Of a stretch of DNA of 64,000 bases, positions 1-12,344 are shown in pieces. The position numbers and the translations under genes were made by a program. Source of the DNA: Phorcus lineatus. Lineage: Eukaryota; Mollusca; Gastropoda; Trochida; Trochidae. The stretch spans positions 23,606,839 through 23,670,838 of the forward strand of contig OV121091.1 of NCBI GenBank assembly GCA_921293015.1. Direction: 5' to 3'. The stretch's first letter is position 1, and each line of letters starts with the position of its first letter. The notes beneath the pieces were generated by a model. The model had not been told where the DNA came from. It did no database searches and saw only the letters and a program-made list of their open reading frames with translations.

Positions 1-81
1 CTTGATACGTTTCAAACACACAGGTACCAGCCACAGAGACATGTAAGATATTTTATGAGAGCTTCACTGAGTGTTACTCAC

Positions 82-165
82 AGTTCTGACACATGTTTGG
101 TCCCTCGCCCCAGCAGTGCCTGGAGTCAGTTGTCTTCTTGTAGCAGCTGGGATCGCACTCGTTAC
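82..165 (-). CDS. Egfr: EGFR/ErbB receptor, exon at start of furin-like cysteine-rich domain (partial gene)
   Basis: This exon encodes about 28 residues at the start of the first cysteine-rich (furin-like) domain of an EGF-receptor-family tyrosine kinase, which lies outside the cell. On the minus strand it begins after a TGTAG acceptor and ends at a T|GTGAGT donor. It opens with two bases completing a Cys codon and ends with one base of the next codon, so both introns are phase 1 and its 84 bp keep the frame. The peptide NECDPSC...HCWGEGPNMCQN matches the human stretch QKCDPSC...CWGAGEENCQK in cysteine and CW spacing. The human counterpart, exon 5, is 69 bp as I recall it, so the extra length is a few residues between the CDPSC and CWG motifs. 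The remaining receptor exons must lie left of position 1. Confidence 0.93.
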
Positions 166-3100
166 CTACACACACAATATTTCAAGGAATTGAATTCATA
201 ATCATGAAATTAAAAAAAATAGTTTGGTTCTTTTAACACAAGATTCAATCCATTAAGGGTCAATTAGAAAGATGCTAATATAGCGGGTGGTGTGGTTTGT
301 GTGGGGGGTCTGGAGTTAGGGTAAGAATAAATTTGGAATATCACTCAATCAGCCTACAGACCTGATCAGCATAAGCTGATAATGAATTTTGCTTTGCAAT
401 TTCATACATTCGTTTTAATCCCTGTTGAAACAGGTTAATAGGTTTCTGATTATTTAATAATTGTCTTATTTCATATTTTCATATATGTAGATGTCAAGAT
501 CATTTCATCAATGATATGATAGAAACAATGGCTGTGAGTCCAGAATGTCCTCTGATTGTTATCAAGTCTGATGTCACCTGCTGTATTCCTCCTGCTCACC
601 TCATGACAAGAATAAACTGTTCATGTCCTATGTACTCTATCTTACTTCTTGAAAAACTGATATTTGTATTTTTATTTGACACACATCCTTTCAGATAACA
701 TCAAGCGTTTTTTTTACATCATTGTCTATAAATGTAATGATGACATTTCCTTAGAAATCCTGAAAGATTAATCAAACACGATTTTCATTGTTTTCTTTAA
801 AACAATTTAGAAGTATTTTATGGAAACAATACAAAGGGATGGCATTTCTGTTTATACATGCAAGGTTTAAGAATTTAACAAAAATTTCATACACTGTAGT
901 TTCATTTATGAAGTTTATAAAGAAAACAATTTTAAGAGAATTAAGCCATCAATAAGCAAAGTGTGGAAAGGTTTATGAAGACATAACATGGCATTCACAA
1001 TCCTTTTAAGGATTATTTGTAAAATTGTAGGCATTCTATCATTTGATTGAACGATTGCAAAATAATTCTTTTAATCATTAAACGTAATGCAAAATAACAA
1101 CTTATTTTTATCATTTCAAGTAATGCAAAATAAAACAAATTGCAGACTATCTTAAGTTGGTGATTTGGCCTTTGGTCTCATATAAATTCTACTTTGGGTC
1201 AAATGGCATCCCCTTTTGATTTAATTTATTTTCTGCAAAAAATACCCCAACAGGATTGTCCTTTAAAAACTTTCAACAATTTACAGTTTCAGAAATAGAG
1301 GATAATAAATGACCTACCATTTAATACTATAATTTACCATAATTATTCAAGTTATCAAGTTAATGATTAAGTACAAAATAACAGAAAACAACCTTGATTC
1401 CAAATCATTATTGAGTTTAATTAAACTAGTATTAAATGGAAGGAGGTTGATTAATCTGTTTATTACCAACCCACACAATTCAAGGATTGTTGTTGACAAA
1501 ATGCTGAAATAATCATCATGACTAGCTTGCACTTGTGGCCGCAGTATTGACACTCGATGTCACAACTCCACAATATGTTGATGTCATGCATGAAGAGATA
1601 TTATACATGTTAGATATTACCTTATAAATATCACACTGCCGTATCTTACAATGGTGAATAATAAGGATTTTTATGTTCAAGTTTTATTGTTGAGTGCAGC
1701 TTAGGCAATATTTTGGCCATTAGCAGCATTTTTATGTTTAATGATATGATGATTAAAAGACTGTACATCATGCCAAAGTTTATACATCCTTTGATATCTG
1801 AATAACAAAGAACTGAGCATTCTCGCATCAAGGCAATCTTCTCATTTAAATTGATTTATCTTGAATATGTAGGCAGTCAGCTTTCCATTCTCACAACTTG
1901 TTGATCATAAAGTACATTAAACATATATAATAGATTTTTAAAAAGTGTCAACATGATATCTATTTCGAATTACCTCCATTTTAATCACTGAAGACAAATC
2001 ATCTTTATCCTCATTATAAACATACACTTTATCTAGTGGAAACATGACTGTTGTGATATTATTGCAACCTTGAGGAAGCAACATGTCCAAATGAAACCTG
2101 TCAATACTCAACATTAAACTGGCATCATTTTCTGGTCTATTATTCAATTTCATGACGACTGTTCAAAATGAGTTGATAATCTTTCTCCCCGGATGAAAAA
2201 ACCCTTTCTTAATTGAGGGCCCACAGCAATCTAAACCACAGAATAAAACTGCATCGTCTCAAATTGTTCAATTTTCTCAGCAGCTGACGACATAAAAAAA
2301 GTCCTCGCTAGGAGGGAGAAACTAACTGGTTGCGTTTGCCAACACTGTCCTAATCAGAAGCTCTGGATGCTCTTCAACATAAAAGTAATTTAGTTCCAGT
2401 AATGGTGTCTCTAAAAACATAATTTTTACTGTAGTGCTCAAGTGCATAAAAACAAATTGGAATAATTTGACGGTGATTACATGCTGATGATTTTAAACAC
2501 CTTTGTTACAGAAATATTAATTTATAAAATTAAAAACCTACTTCTAAATTTTTTACATTGGGTGAATCAAAGAAAAAACAAATTGATTATATATTCTGAT
2601 ATGATAATGTACTTCCAGGTAACAAAGGAAACCTGTTTATAACAAATAAGCATGAACATAAAGAAAAATAGTTATTTTACTTCAAACCTTACACTAACTT
2701 GATGTTTTCTTATTACCAAGGTCTTGCATTCAGAGTCTATTAGCATATAGAAACAATGAGATGAATGTTTTTAATGGTGGCATGTATCATTTCCGACTCT
2801 TATTTCTCATCTTCCTTCTGTCTTTCAGAGTCAGATTAATAGCTCAGGGGGGTTTCTCTGAATGGATTCTGGTTTCCATAACCATTATGTACTAGCTCTG
2901 ACATTTTTTAAGAGAGGATGCTTTTCATTAAGCGCTACAATGCCCATTTACAAGAAGGTTTGAGTAAATGTGGAAATAAATCATGCTTTGCATGTTCTCT
3001 GGTTCCAGTAGCCAATGTCCACTGATGGTTGGAGCCAGTCAGGAGGCTGGTCAGGTTCTTTGATTGTCATGTGGTCATTTGCATTAACTCTGAGAAGATA

Positions 3101-3597
3101 CCGAAACAATAATCATGACATCCTTGGTCTAGATTTTGGAAGCTCTCTTAGATCCAAGATAGCTGAAAGTACCATACATTAACACTGGCTTAAGACTTTC
3201 TAACACAAAAAGATCATAGAATATGGTATTGTTGATTATGATATGATGACAGCTATTCGAATAAATTTGGTTAACTAATGTCGTAAAGCCATAACGGCAT
3301 AATCTATCCAATTCATTGTGAAAACCTATATCTTGATTGCAAAAGCTTTGACAACCTACCTATCCTCATGTAATCTAGACTAGACTCTGAAATAACAATT
3401 TTGTCCAAAAACTTTAATTAAATAAAATTATATGAATATGAATAAAAAAAACTGTCTCTGACATCTCTCAATTTGTAAAAGACTTTCTTACCCAAGCGGG
3501 AACAAATATGCCAGGTATTAAAGTTTTCATAATGGTAATGGGAACTACAGTTTTTCAAAAATCTTCTCAGGACAGGCGCTTAACCATAACAAATGAT
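166..3597 (-). other. Receptor intron, left part; no features recognised
   Basis: This is the intron between the furin-like exon and the exon at 7438-7575, up to the transposon at 3606. It is AT-rich and CpG-poor. Short open frames exist on both strands, but none has a recognisable motif or paired splice sites. No RNA gene or repeat stands out. Confidence 0.7.
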
Positions 3598-5436
3598 ATA
3601 CTAACTACCGTATATTACCGTGTATAAGTCGACCCCCTTTCTCAGGCCCCCAAATTGCTGTCAAAATCATATACCTTGAATATAAGTCGACCCCCCTAAT
3701 AGCGCGGCACATTGAGAGATTTAGTTACGGTAAGTTGATGTATCGGTAATTTTCAAAGTGAGTTGTAATACGTCAGTGTTTTGTGATACAGTAAGCATTT
3801 GTTTAATAACAGATTGTTGTAATAAATATATTATATATAAATATTAATAATAAAAAAATACATACGTGTGTGCTGGTGTTTGTTCTTTTAAAAAAAATAA
3901 TTTTATGTCATTATGACCAGTGTTTCAGATTTACGGCGCGACCGAGACATTCTCGCATGATTTCTAAAAATTGTCCCATGGGTTTTCAGCCTTATGCACC
4001 TAACTGTCGCGTGTAATTGTTTAATTGTACAATTAAATTTTGAAAAAGCTGTCAACTCATCTTCATAGAGGATACAATAATAAACTGTCGGGAAATCGCA
4101 AGTCCTCATTGTTTACACATGCTGTTACTATACCCTCCCTCCAATAACTTCAATTTCCGGTTACAAAGGGGTGCACAAAGGAACAGCGACCTATATCATA
4201 TCTGAGGTGATTGTCAATGTCAGCTTTCATTACAGGGTCAAAACACGCATCTATAATGAACTGTGGCGCAAAAAATAATAACTACTGGGCCACACCATAC
4301 GCAATAAACATTAAGTACGCATTTATATGCATATCGTGCGTAGTATTCGGTTTCTAACTCAATTTAAATGTTACGGTTTTCATAACGAAATTTGGAAATT
4401 CCCGTAACTATTTATAGCACATTACCAAGAACTCATACTCGTAAGTGACCTCAGACAAAAGGATAAATTTAATTGGTTAATTCAGAATGCCCGTATGTGA
4501 TTTGAATAATTCATTGGATAATTCTGTCATAACCTTTCGCTCTGCTTTTCTCGGAAATTGATAGTCGGAGTCGTGAAATTCCGAGTATTTTACGCGGTGA
4601 AAAACAAACCAAATGTCTTCATCAAATTCAAAAGAAAGCTAGAAGAGAAATTGATTTTTTCACGGGAGCGAGGTAATATACGTCTACTGATGAGGTAGGG
4701 GTACAAGATGATATTCGGCCCGATAACATTTCCAATGTGACTACACTTCAGTATAACATGTGACAAATCGCGGGTGTTATTTTCGCGCTGGAAAACGACT
4801 GATTCGCGGGGTTTAATTTTTGAGCATATCGACAAAGCGATTGGTGAGAAAAACTGCATGAACCGTGCAGAAAAATTACAGTGATACTAATAGTAATTAC
4901 CTATCGGTTCTCGTGTTATGTCCATGTTACGTTTTGTTGACAGTCATTGAACTGTATATCCATCGAACGTGCATATCGGCGAAATATAATGATTTTACAG
5001 TACGTCTTTTATTTAATTCATTGTCATAACTAAAAGTTATGATAGAAATAACGTTAGATCGGGGAAATAAGTCTTAGCTAATGTTCAACTTCGACAGTAA
5101 TTTTCTTCGCTCAAACGGATCAATTTCAAATCGATCAAACTGGATTCCCAATCGTAGTAATTTATTTATTTTTAGGAATTAAATGTAATAAAAAACCCAG
5201 CAAAACATGTTATATTAATAAAAGTTATTTTATTTCAATATTTTGACAACGAGTTGACATCATGGCTTCCGGTTTGAATCTCGTCTGTTCGTCTCCTACC
5301 GGCAGATCGTCACTTGACCTCAAAATTTTTAGGTCTCAAACATAGACCTCGTTTATAAGTCGGCCCCCCTCCTTGACCCCTCAATTTCTGGTATAAAAAA
5401 CTCGACTTATACACGGTAATATACGGTAATATTAAC
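3598..5436. mobile_element. Non-autonomous hAT-like DNA transposon in a receptor intron
   Basis: The element spans 3606-5428 (1823 bp). It starts TACCGTATATTACCGTGTAT and ends with the reverse complement of the same bases, giving a terminal inverted repeat of about 24 bp. The flanking 8-mers, ATACTAAC at 3598-3605 and ATATTAAC at 5429-5436, differ at one base, so they look like an 8-bp target duplication, typical of the hAT superfamily. A motif resembling ATAAGTCGACCCCC recurs just inside both ends (near 3632, 3682 and 5355). The interior is clearly richer in CpG than the intron around it. The longest internal open frames (3903-4109 and 4590-4859, minus) are short and show no transposase motif, so it would have to be moved by a transposase encoded elsewhere. 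Superfamily assignment rests on the duplication length and is tentative. Confidence 0.75.
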
Positions 5437-5570
5437 AAAAGGATGAGTGATGTTAAATAAATTCTAGAAAAACTTCATCAAAGGTCTAAAGAAGAAATTT
5501 AGAATTAAGAGGTTGGAACTATTCACACATACTTCAACTGTGTCAATTGTCTAGATGGGTGGTTCTGATC

Positions 5571-5870
5571 TTGTCTCTCGATCTCCTGTGATGAGAGTGT
5601 CTACAATTTGTTCTGTCTTCTAGTTTCAATGATAAGCAGTGGGTTCATGGAACTATTTCTAAACTGTGTCTGAAGTCGAGGAGTGTTGGTTGAGTCTTGC
5701 CTCTAAATCATTGTTTCTACGATTTGTCTGTCTTCTAGTTTCAATGATAAGCAGTGGGTTCATGGAACTATTTCCAAACTGTCTCTAAAGTCGAGGAGTG
5801 TTGGTGCAGTCTTGCCTCTCAATCAGTGTGTCTACAATTTGGTCTGTCTTTAGTTTGTGAAGCTCTTGGT
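5571..5870. repeat. Imperfect tandem duplication, unit about 116 bp
   Basis: A segment beginning TCTAGTTTCAATGATAAGC at 5618 returns at 5734 with scattered substitutions. The flanking phrase TGTCTACAATTTG...CTGTCTT extends it to roughly 2.3 copies. No function is evident; it lies in a receptor intron. Confidence 0.8.
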
Positions 5871-7437
5871 TGGAGACTGATCTTGTCTCCCCATCAATTC
5901 TCTCATTCTCCATTGACCCTCATAGAATCAGAGACCTCTAGCTGGACGACGCTCAAACTATCAATTCCCTAATCAGCCATGCTCAATCAAGCCTGTATAA
6001 CTACCATTCTACATTAATTCTACAGATAACATGGATGAATCAGGGAGGTAGAGAGAATAAAGATTTGTAATTGATTATCACTTGTAGTCAATCAAAAATG
6101 TTAGTCTACTGGGAAGCACTTCTGACTGGAGACATTTACTGCTGTAGTTGAGTTTATTTGCTCTAGATCTGATGTTTGTAAACTCTCTGGCTGCTCTGAA
6201 TCTTCACTCCTCAACTTCTCATTGTTATTACACTAGACTCTATTAACTCTAATCACACTGTTTGTTAACTCCATGGCCTCCTGCTTGTTTGATACAGATC
6301 TCACAGAGAAATACTTGTGTGTACATTTTCTCCTGCAAATCTAAACATATGTCAGGCAAATTGTTGCAATATCCCTCTTAACTCAAATCTATGTCAACTT
6401 GTTCCCTAATTTTGGCTTTCCAGATTTTCTCGTGTGCCACAATACAGGGAAAGAAATTCATTTATTTCTTGCCTTCGCTTGACAAGTTGTTGCTGGAGGC
6501 CTAATGTGTTTATGTAGAATGAAACCATCATCAAAGCCAGGAGGATTGAGTTATCCAGATCTAATCTAAGAGGGCTCAGGGCCTAGCTGTCCCTCTCACA
6601 GTGTACTGCAACATACTGTATTGTACTGATGTGTTCTATCTCTATACACTACTTATATACACAGTGAAATCTGGCATTTTGAAATTCTATGGAAGTACGA
6701 CTTTTTTTATTGCAAAAAGATGAAACATAATTCCAAAGAACTTCTACTTCTTTATCTTTCAAAATACCAATTTATATTTGCGAACCTGAATTCCTCTCGA
6801 AGAACTAACTATATGACTCTTTTTTTCTAAAATATCATAGAAAGTTTTTTGGCAATACAGGCTCATATGTACCATAGATATATTTCATGACTGTGATTCT
6901 TTATTCAGAACATTGATTAAATAGCCCCTTGAATTTGCTGTCTAAAGATAATATTATCTTGATTTTTGTGTTAGTCAAATCATTCGTTATACAATTTATG
7001 TTAAGTTCAAAGGGAAACTGATTGGAGTGAATATTTGAAATGAAAATTATTAGCTTAAACTTTGGATTTGATTGGTGAATGTTGGTGACATGGTACGAGA
7101 GAAAACAGTTCAATCCATTAAGTTCAAGAATCTTGATGGAGAATCTTTATCTTTATGAAGTTACTTAAAAATTTATCAGCCAAAGTTCAACTAAACCACT
7201 TAATTTATACAAGAGTTGTCTCCCCATAACGGCTTTGAGAATAGTTATTCCTTTCTGTGTCTGTTGTAATCTTCCTTCACTTTATATGCTATTTCATAAA
7301 AATAAATGCATCTCGTGATAAGAATATGAATATTTCCAATGTTGTCAAGAATATCAATATTTGTTTTAAATTGTCTATTTCATGAAAGAAAACATTATTT
7401 GACTGGACGATCAGGTATTTCTTATTTCGTAACTCAC
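5871..7437 (-). other. Receptor intron, right part; no features recognised
   Basis: This is the rest of the 7.27-kb intron, up to the donor of the next exon (GTGAGT at 7432-7437 on the minus strand). It is AT-rich and CpG-poor. No gene, RNA or repeat could be identified. Confidence 0.7.
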
Positions 7438-7575
7438 ATTTGCGCTTTGTTTCGTTGTTGTCTTTGATGAATCTGACTGGCGGTTCGAGGTTTGGGTTAA
7501 TATCCTGCCAGTCAATGGAAGTCTCATAGCACAGCAGGTTGTTGTTCTGGAAAAACACCTTCCCTCGCAATATTT
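7438..7575 (-). CDS. Egfr: EGFR/ErbB receptor, exon for the end of receptor L domain 1
   Basis: This exon encodes the last part of the first ligand-binding L domain. The acceptor is TTCAG with the exon starting at 7575, and the donor is AAAT|GTGAGT ending at 7438. Joined to the preceding exon it reads AEILRGKVFFQNNNLLCYET..., matching human [21 protein letters not shown]. Next comes IDWQDINP, against human IQWRDIVS. The last complete codons read TKRK, and the split Cys codon is completed by the furin-like exon. Length is 138 bp against 135 bp for human exon 4 (from memory), and both junctions are phase 1. The conserved LC cysteine and the final Cys are present. An NET sequon suggests N-glycosylation. 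No frameshift or stop is seen within the exon. Confidence 0.95.
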
Positions 7576-7875
7576 CTGAAAAAAATAATAAGGTTTTTGA
7601 AGAATAATTTCATTGACAAATTTAACCTTACACAATCTTTCAGCAAGGCAAAGTGATATTTCAATATGAAATTAAATTTTTTTATCAGATGCTTTTGCAC
7701 AAAAGGCGGTGGATGAAATGTCATATATCAATTACGAAACCTCAAACTAAAACAGGGAAATACTTCCAGTCAGAACTAAACAACACCATATTTGAATTGA
7801 TTGCTCTTACATGTTCAGTTTATTCCATGCTCTCAGGTTCAGAAATTGTCTACAAAACAAGCAAGTTAGGCTTAC
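7576..7875 (-). other. Short receptor intron (300 bp)
   Basis: This intron is bounded on the minus strand by GCAG|GTAAGC at 7876/7875 and a T-rich TTCAG acceptor at 7576-7580. Open frames crossing it on either strand only read through from the exons. Nothing else is seen in it. Confidence 0.9.
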
Positions 7876-8232
7876 CTGCAAGTGAAGTGAATCGTAGTTC
7901 TTTGAGGCCAACATCGGTTGAGTTGCCCTTGAAGTTGAGGGCCACAAAGAGACTGTAATTTTCATCATGGTGGTTGAAGAGAGTCTTCCCACGAATAATC
8001 CTCAAGTTGGTCAGGGGGATGTAGTTAGCATGCACACTGACTATCAACACATAGCCTTCAACCTCTGTAATGTCCTGCAGGAAACTCATATCGTAGTTGC
8101 TCTTGTCCTCGAGAAATACAAGTTCCAGGTTTTCAAGAACATATGTGCAGTTTGTGTACGTGTTCTTGTACTTCTCATATCGGAAATTGTCCCCCCCTCT
8201 GGCAACAAGACCTTGCTTTGTGCCTCGACAAA
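7876..8232 (-). CDS. Egfr: EGFR/ErbB receptor, exon for most of receptor L domain 1
   Basis: This 357-bp exon encodes about 119 residues forming the first leucine-rich-like ligand-binding lobe outside the cell. On the minus strand it follows a T-rich TTCAG acceptor and ends at GCAG|GTAAGC. It starts inside the Val codon of VCRGT, the same phase-1 position as human EGFR exon 2 (VCQGT). Diagnostic matches follow in order: NCTYVLENLEL (human NCEVVLGNLEI), YDMSFLQDITEVEGYVLI (human YDLSFLKTIQEVAGYVLI), IPLTNLRIIRG (human IPLENLQIIRG), SLFVAL and GLKEL. It corresponds to human exons 2 and 3 fused, with no intron between them. NCT, NYS and NST sequons are visible. The frame is intact. No signal peptide is encoded here, so a further 5' exon is required. 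EGFR/ErbB is clear; in most invertebrates a single gene represents the family. Confidence 0.97.
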
Positions 8233-10032
8233 CTGAAAAAAACAATTCAAATGAATGAAAATGGTATTCATTTATAAAAGAATAAATGATTTGTTTTCAT
8301 CTCAAGTTCTTGTTTAAAGTCTCGGTATTCTGAAAAAATCTTATCATTTGGCCCGAGTCTTCTTGTCTTAACATCCTGAATCATTTAAAAAATTTCACCT
8401 CCAACAATTTTAACCAGCAATCTTTAGAATAAGCCTTTAAACCAGCAATTTTTAGAATAAGCCTTTTAACCAGCAACCTTTAGAATAAGCCTTTTAATCA
8501 GCAATCTTTAGAAAAAACCTGAAAATAACATAGGATTCACAATTCAGAAGTTTGGTAAGGCTAGCATGTATAGTTTAGGAGATACATTGAAAATCTACCT
8601 GTTGGACGGACAGAATGAATGCAACATAGCCCAGGCAAGGTATAATAGGGTTAAACATTTTGCAACTTCTTGCAAGCAAATTAAAAGGTATTGCAATGTC
8701 TTCAAATTTCTTTAATCTAATTCTTTCAGTCTTATCTTGGGATTTTCAAGTTGAAATTGTTAGCTTTGGGAAGCTGACGCTCTCAGGCAACACTAATGAG
8801 TTATTGATGAGAAATAAAATGATAGTGTAGAATGCGTGTTTCATGTTACAGCTAACCTAGAGTTAATCAAAGTGCAGAGTCTTGTGACATTTCCCAACAT
8901 GCTCTCAATGTCAGTGTTAAAATCATTCTTACATTGATTAGTTTTGTTCATACAATATTCTTGGCTTTTTTAGATATACTAGCAATGCTAAGAACTCTCA
9001 AGTTTAGATTTCTTAGATAAAAAAGGGTAAGATATATGTATATCAAAACAACTGATTGTCTTGATTTCAAATTGTGTCTTGAAACAAAATATTTGGAAGC
9101 AATTGTCAAAGGCTGCGAGGTCAGTATGGCAAAGAACCTTAAAAAATTTCTTTATATTACAGTAAAAACACTTATCTAAACTTTGTGGTAATTGAATTAG
9201 TTTTATGGCTTTATATGTTAAGTTTTTCATATATGTATATATATAAAACTACTACCAATGAAAAAAGGTTCTCATTCAAGACTTTATCTCTTATCATCGT
9301 TGTTCAGAAAATTGTGGTACATAATGACATTTGTCAATACAGGGTTCATAAAGAACCTTCCAGATAATCTTGGAAATAAATTTTTCCTTATCACATAACT
9401 ATGCAGTAATTTCTGATGAAAACAAATAAATCCTTTATGAAAATGCCAAGAAGTTAAGATGAAAGATACCATGACAGAGATTACATCCTGGGGTTCTTAT
9501 GTATCTATCCAAATCTAGAAAAACATATTGGCAAAATGTTAGAAAAATTGTCATTACTGCATTTATTGTATGAGATTCAGTCATTATGCGTTTCAGATCT
9601 TTGATTTCAGCCAAGCTCATAAGAAGCTCATTGCAGGTAAAAGGAAAAAAGTTTTGGAAAACAAAGAAAAGCTTTTTCATGATGATTATATTTCTTGATG
9701 TAGTTCTTGATTGTTCCCTCCATTCCATTATGGCTGATCTCAATGAGCAAAGGTATACTGGACAAAATAAGTTAGGGATATTGTCAATTTTATTAATGAT
9801 ATTTCATTAGGTGTGCTGTAAAATATGTATCATTTACCGTTTCAGCATTTTCAAATATTTCTCATTTTGATTTTTTTTTTTTCACTCTCTATTGACAATT
9901 ACCATTTGATTCACAGTGGGTTACTATTTTGGTATGATGAAAAATCATATAGTCTCCATGTTGTCGTGACATTCCCTATTCCATGTTATGCAATTGTATC
10001 TTATCTATGACACCAATTGTGATGACTACACA
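8233..10032 (-). other. Start of receptor intron 1 (up to the piggyBac insertion)
   Basis: The region upstream of the L-domain exon is intron 1 of the receptor, which has to run right to an unidentified signal-peptide exon. Apart from the small tandem repeat at 8411-8517 it is featureless, AT-rich and CpG-poor. Open frames here are short and have no recognisable motif. Confidence 0.65.
8411..8517. repeat. 31-bp tandem repeat, about 3.5 copies
   Basis: A unit with the core CCAGCAATCTTTAGAATAAG followed by CCTTTTAA repeats imperfectly from 8411. The last copy is degraded (TTTAGAAAAAACC). It is a small intronic minisatellite. Confidence 0.85.
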
Positions 10033-10051
10033 TTAACCCTTAAGATGCGGG

Positions 10052-10069
10052 TCCCGGAATATTCCGGGA
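10052..10069. repeat. 18-bp perfect palindrome next to the left piggyBac end
   Basis: TCCCGGAATATTCCGGGA is its own reverse complement and lies about 16 bp inside the left terminal repeat. A half-site, GGGTCCCGGAAATTT, recurs near 10168. The GAATATT core is also found inside the right terminus. It may be a transposase binding site; that is inference. Confidence 0.7.
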
Positions 10070-10369
10070 TGAAATTAGCTTTGCCCGCAAGTCCTCTTAG
10101 CGGGATGCGAGTAGCACACTCTATTTTTCTCACGCTAACTAATTATGACCGCGGGTCTCGGTAGCGGGTCCCGGAAATTTATTGCCTAGCAGTAGTCTCA
10201 GTTCAACGCTTGTATTTTCGTTCCGGCTGCCGCTAAGCTACCGTGTTTTGTTTCGTTGGTGGTCTAAATAATGCGCGAACATGCTCCGAAAGTTATGAGA
10301 ATATTGATAATGTTTATCGTACCGAAAATAAGCGTTAAAATCACTCAATTTTCCCCCACTCCCCGCCGC

Positions 10370-10530
10370 ACGTGCTAATAGCCTGTGGGCACTTTCTAGC
10401 CTCTCGCACGAGCTTACCGACCCGCGCGTGCTATCGTTTACTGAGACGCGTGCATTTTGACCCTATGCACGCCTTCCTATCGCACGCCCTATGTTCTGAA
10501 CCCTTGGGCGGATTTCAATATAGGTGGGAT
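10370..10530 (+). other. Left-arm spacer of the piggyBac element
   Basis: A short open frame (10372-10569) runs through this GC-richer stretch, but its peptide has no recognisable motif and it runs into the first arm repeat. It is treated as non-coding arm sequence. Confidence 0.5.
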
Positions 10531-10534
10531 CATT

Positions 10535-11530
10535 TGAAAGAGAAAAGAAATGTCTTTAATTCGATGTAAAAAACATATGTGCGCCTCGTGAAATAAAGAT
10601 ACCGCATGTGCCGCAAAAAAGGTGATTTTTATATATTTTTAGTTTTACACTGTTTTGTCACACCAATTTTCTCATGATGTGCTCAACATATTTTGACATT
10701 TTTTATATCACAAGATAGAGAAAAAGATTGTCTTTAATCCCATGTAAAATGTGTACATGCGCAACAATTCATAAAGATACAGCAAGCGCCGCACAAAAAG
10801 GTAATTTTGCCGACTTCCTTATCATGTGATCTGAAGCGCGATTTTCATGTGCCTTTCTTTCACAATGAATTTCTTTTACACCGTGAAAAAGATTTTGTTG
10901 AATTTTACATCACTATAAAGACAAATGAATTGTCTCTAATTCCCTATATCAATTATTATGCGCGCAAATAAATAAAGACTCAACAAGTGCCGTAAAAAGA
11001 ACAACTTTCGCACTTCGCAATTCCGTTAGTGACGCAAATAGGGAAACTTTGGCACTTCATATCCCCGTGTACAAATGACACATTTCAAAACCATTTATAT
11101 CATTATCAAGAGGAATAAATTGTCTACAAAGTGATATATAAAATGTACATGCGCTAAAACAAACGACGATGCAGCAAGCGCCGCACAAAGGGTTCTTTTC
11201 ATGTGATCTGAAGTTCGATTTTCATGTACCTTTCTTTGGCACTCGATATTTTCTATACCACTTGGCGGATTTTGATAAATATTACGTCTAAATAAAGACG
11301 GAACGTTGTTCTTCATTTCAATATATTGATCATACATGCGCACACAAAAATAAAGGCACAAGAAGTGCCGCAAATTTGGCAAGTTTCGCATTTCGTATTT
11401 CTGTAACAAAGTGGCGCGCTCAACAACGTTTGGTATCAGCGTAAAGAGCAGAAAATTCTCTTCAATTTGATATACAATTTGTTTATGCGCTCATAGAAAT
11501 AAAGACTCAACAAGCGCCGCTAAAATGTTA
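10535..11530 (+). repeat. Left array of piggyBac internal direct repeats (6 copies)
   Basis: Six copies of a core of about 70-90 bp, all in the plus direction. The order within a core is: purine-rich AAAGAGGAATAAATTGTCT-like start, AATTCCATGTATAA-like middle, ATGCGCA, AATAAAGA, then a small GC palindrome like GCAAGCGCCGC. The GCGC anchors fall at 10581, 10759, 10960, 11151, 11338 and 11487, so spacings are 178, 201, 191, 187 and 149 bp. The same unit appears on the other side of the transposase gene. Confidence 0.85.
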
Positions 11531-11684
11531 TAAATAAATGTAATAAGTAAAAAAAATTATGAAGGAAACCCTGTTTCTTTAGTGTTCAATTATAGAGTTT
11601 TATAAACCATGAAAGTTGAAGGAAAAAAAACTTTTGGATTTACATTCATAGCGTTATTGATGTCTTTTTTGAGTTAGGGGATTT

Positions 11685-11960
11685 TTGCGTCGGGCACTGC
11701 CATCAGTTCATGGGAAAATTGTCCAACGAAAATGTTGTGGTTGAGACACAGTATGTCGGGGATGCCGTCGGGAACCGCCATCAGGTCAAGGCAAAGTTGT
11801 CCAACGAAAATGTTTGTGGTTGAGACACAATATGTCGGGGATCTTTCGCCGGGCACCGCCATCAGGTCATGAGAAAATGTGTCCAACGAAAATGTTCGTG
11901 TTCGAGAAAAAAAATTTCAGCGGACTTTCGTCGGGCACCGCCAGCAGGTATGTGTTTTTT
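11685..11960. repeat. Tandem repeat inside the piggyBac left arm, unit about 80 bp
   Basis: Four imperfect units contain CGGGCACCGCCATCAGGTCA and GTCCAACGAAAATGTT, with GTTGAGACACAATATGTCGG between them. The last unit is diverged. Open frames crossing it on both strands reflect the repeat rather than a gene. Confidence 0.85.
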
Positions 11961-12344
11961 TCTGCCAAATTTTTGTTGGTCGAGGAAACTCATTTTTGAA
12001 AAAAAAGTTTGGTAGCATTCCGAGGTTTTAAATAATTTGCTATATATGTCGGGATGGCATGAGTTCCTTCCAGTGAACTAAAGACAAGGGGCCGGGTGCT
12101 CGTTGACTACGGCCGTCCCGACGGATAGGCCCGTGGAACCTATCATTCTCGGACGAGAAGTCAAAAGTTGAAAAACTTTTGTAATCCACAACTGACAATC
12201 AGAACTTTCCTGACGTAGAAGGCAGTTGTTCGCGACTCGCCGGCTCGTTGCATAGGAGTCAGAAGGCGGCATCAGGGTTGATAATGTTGATACAACGTCG
12301 GCGGCCGTCGGTGCCATCGGCACCTTCGGCGGGATTGTGAAAAG

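Noticed and set aside
7653..8236. Plus-strand open frames over the receptor exons
   Set aside because: They are antisense shadows of the minus-strand exons, which have clear homology and splice sites.
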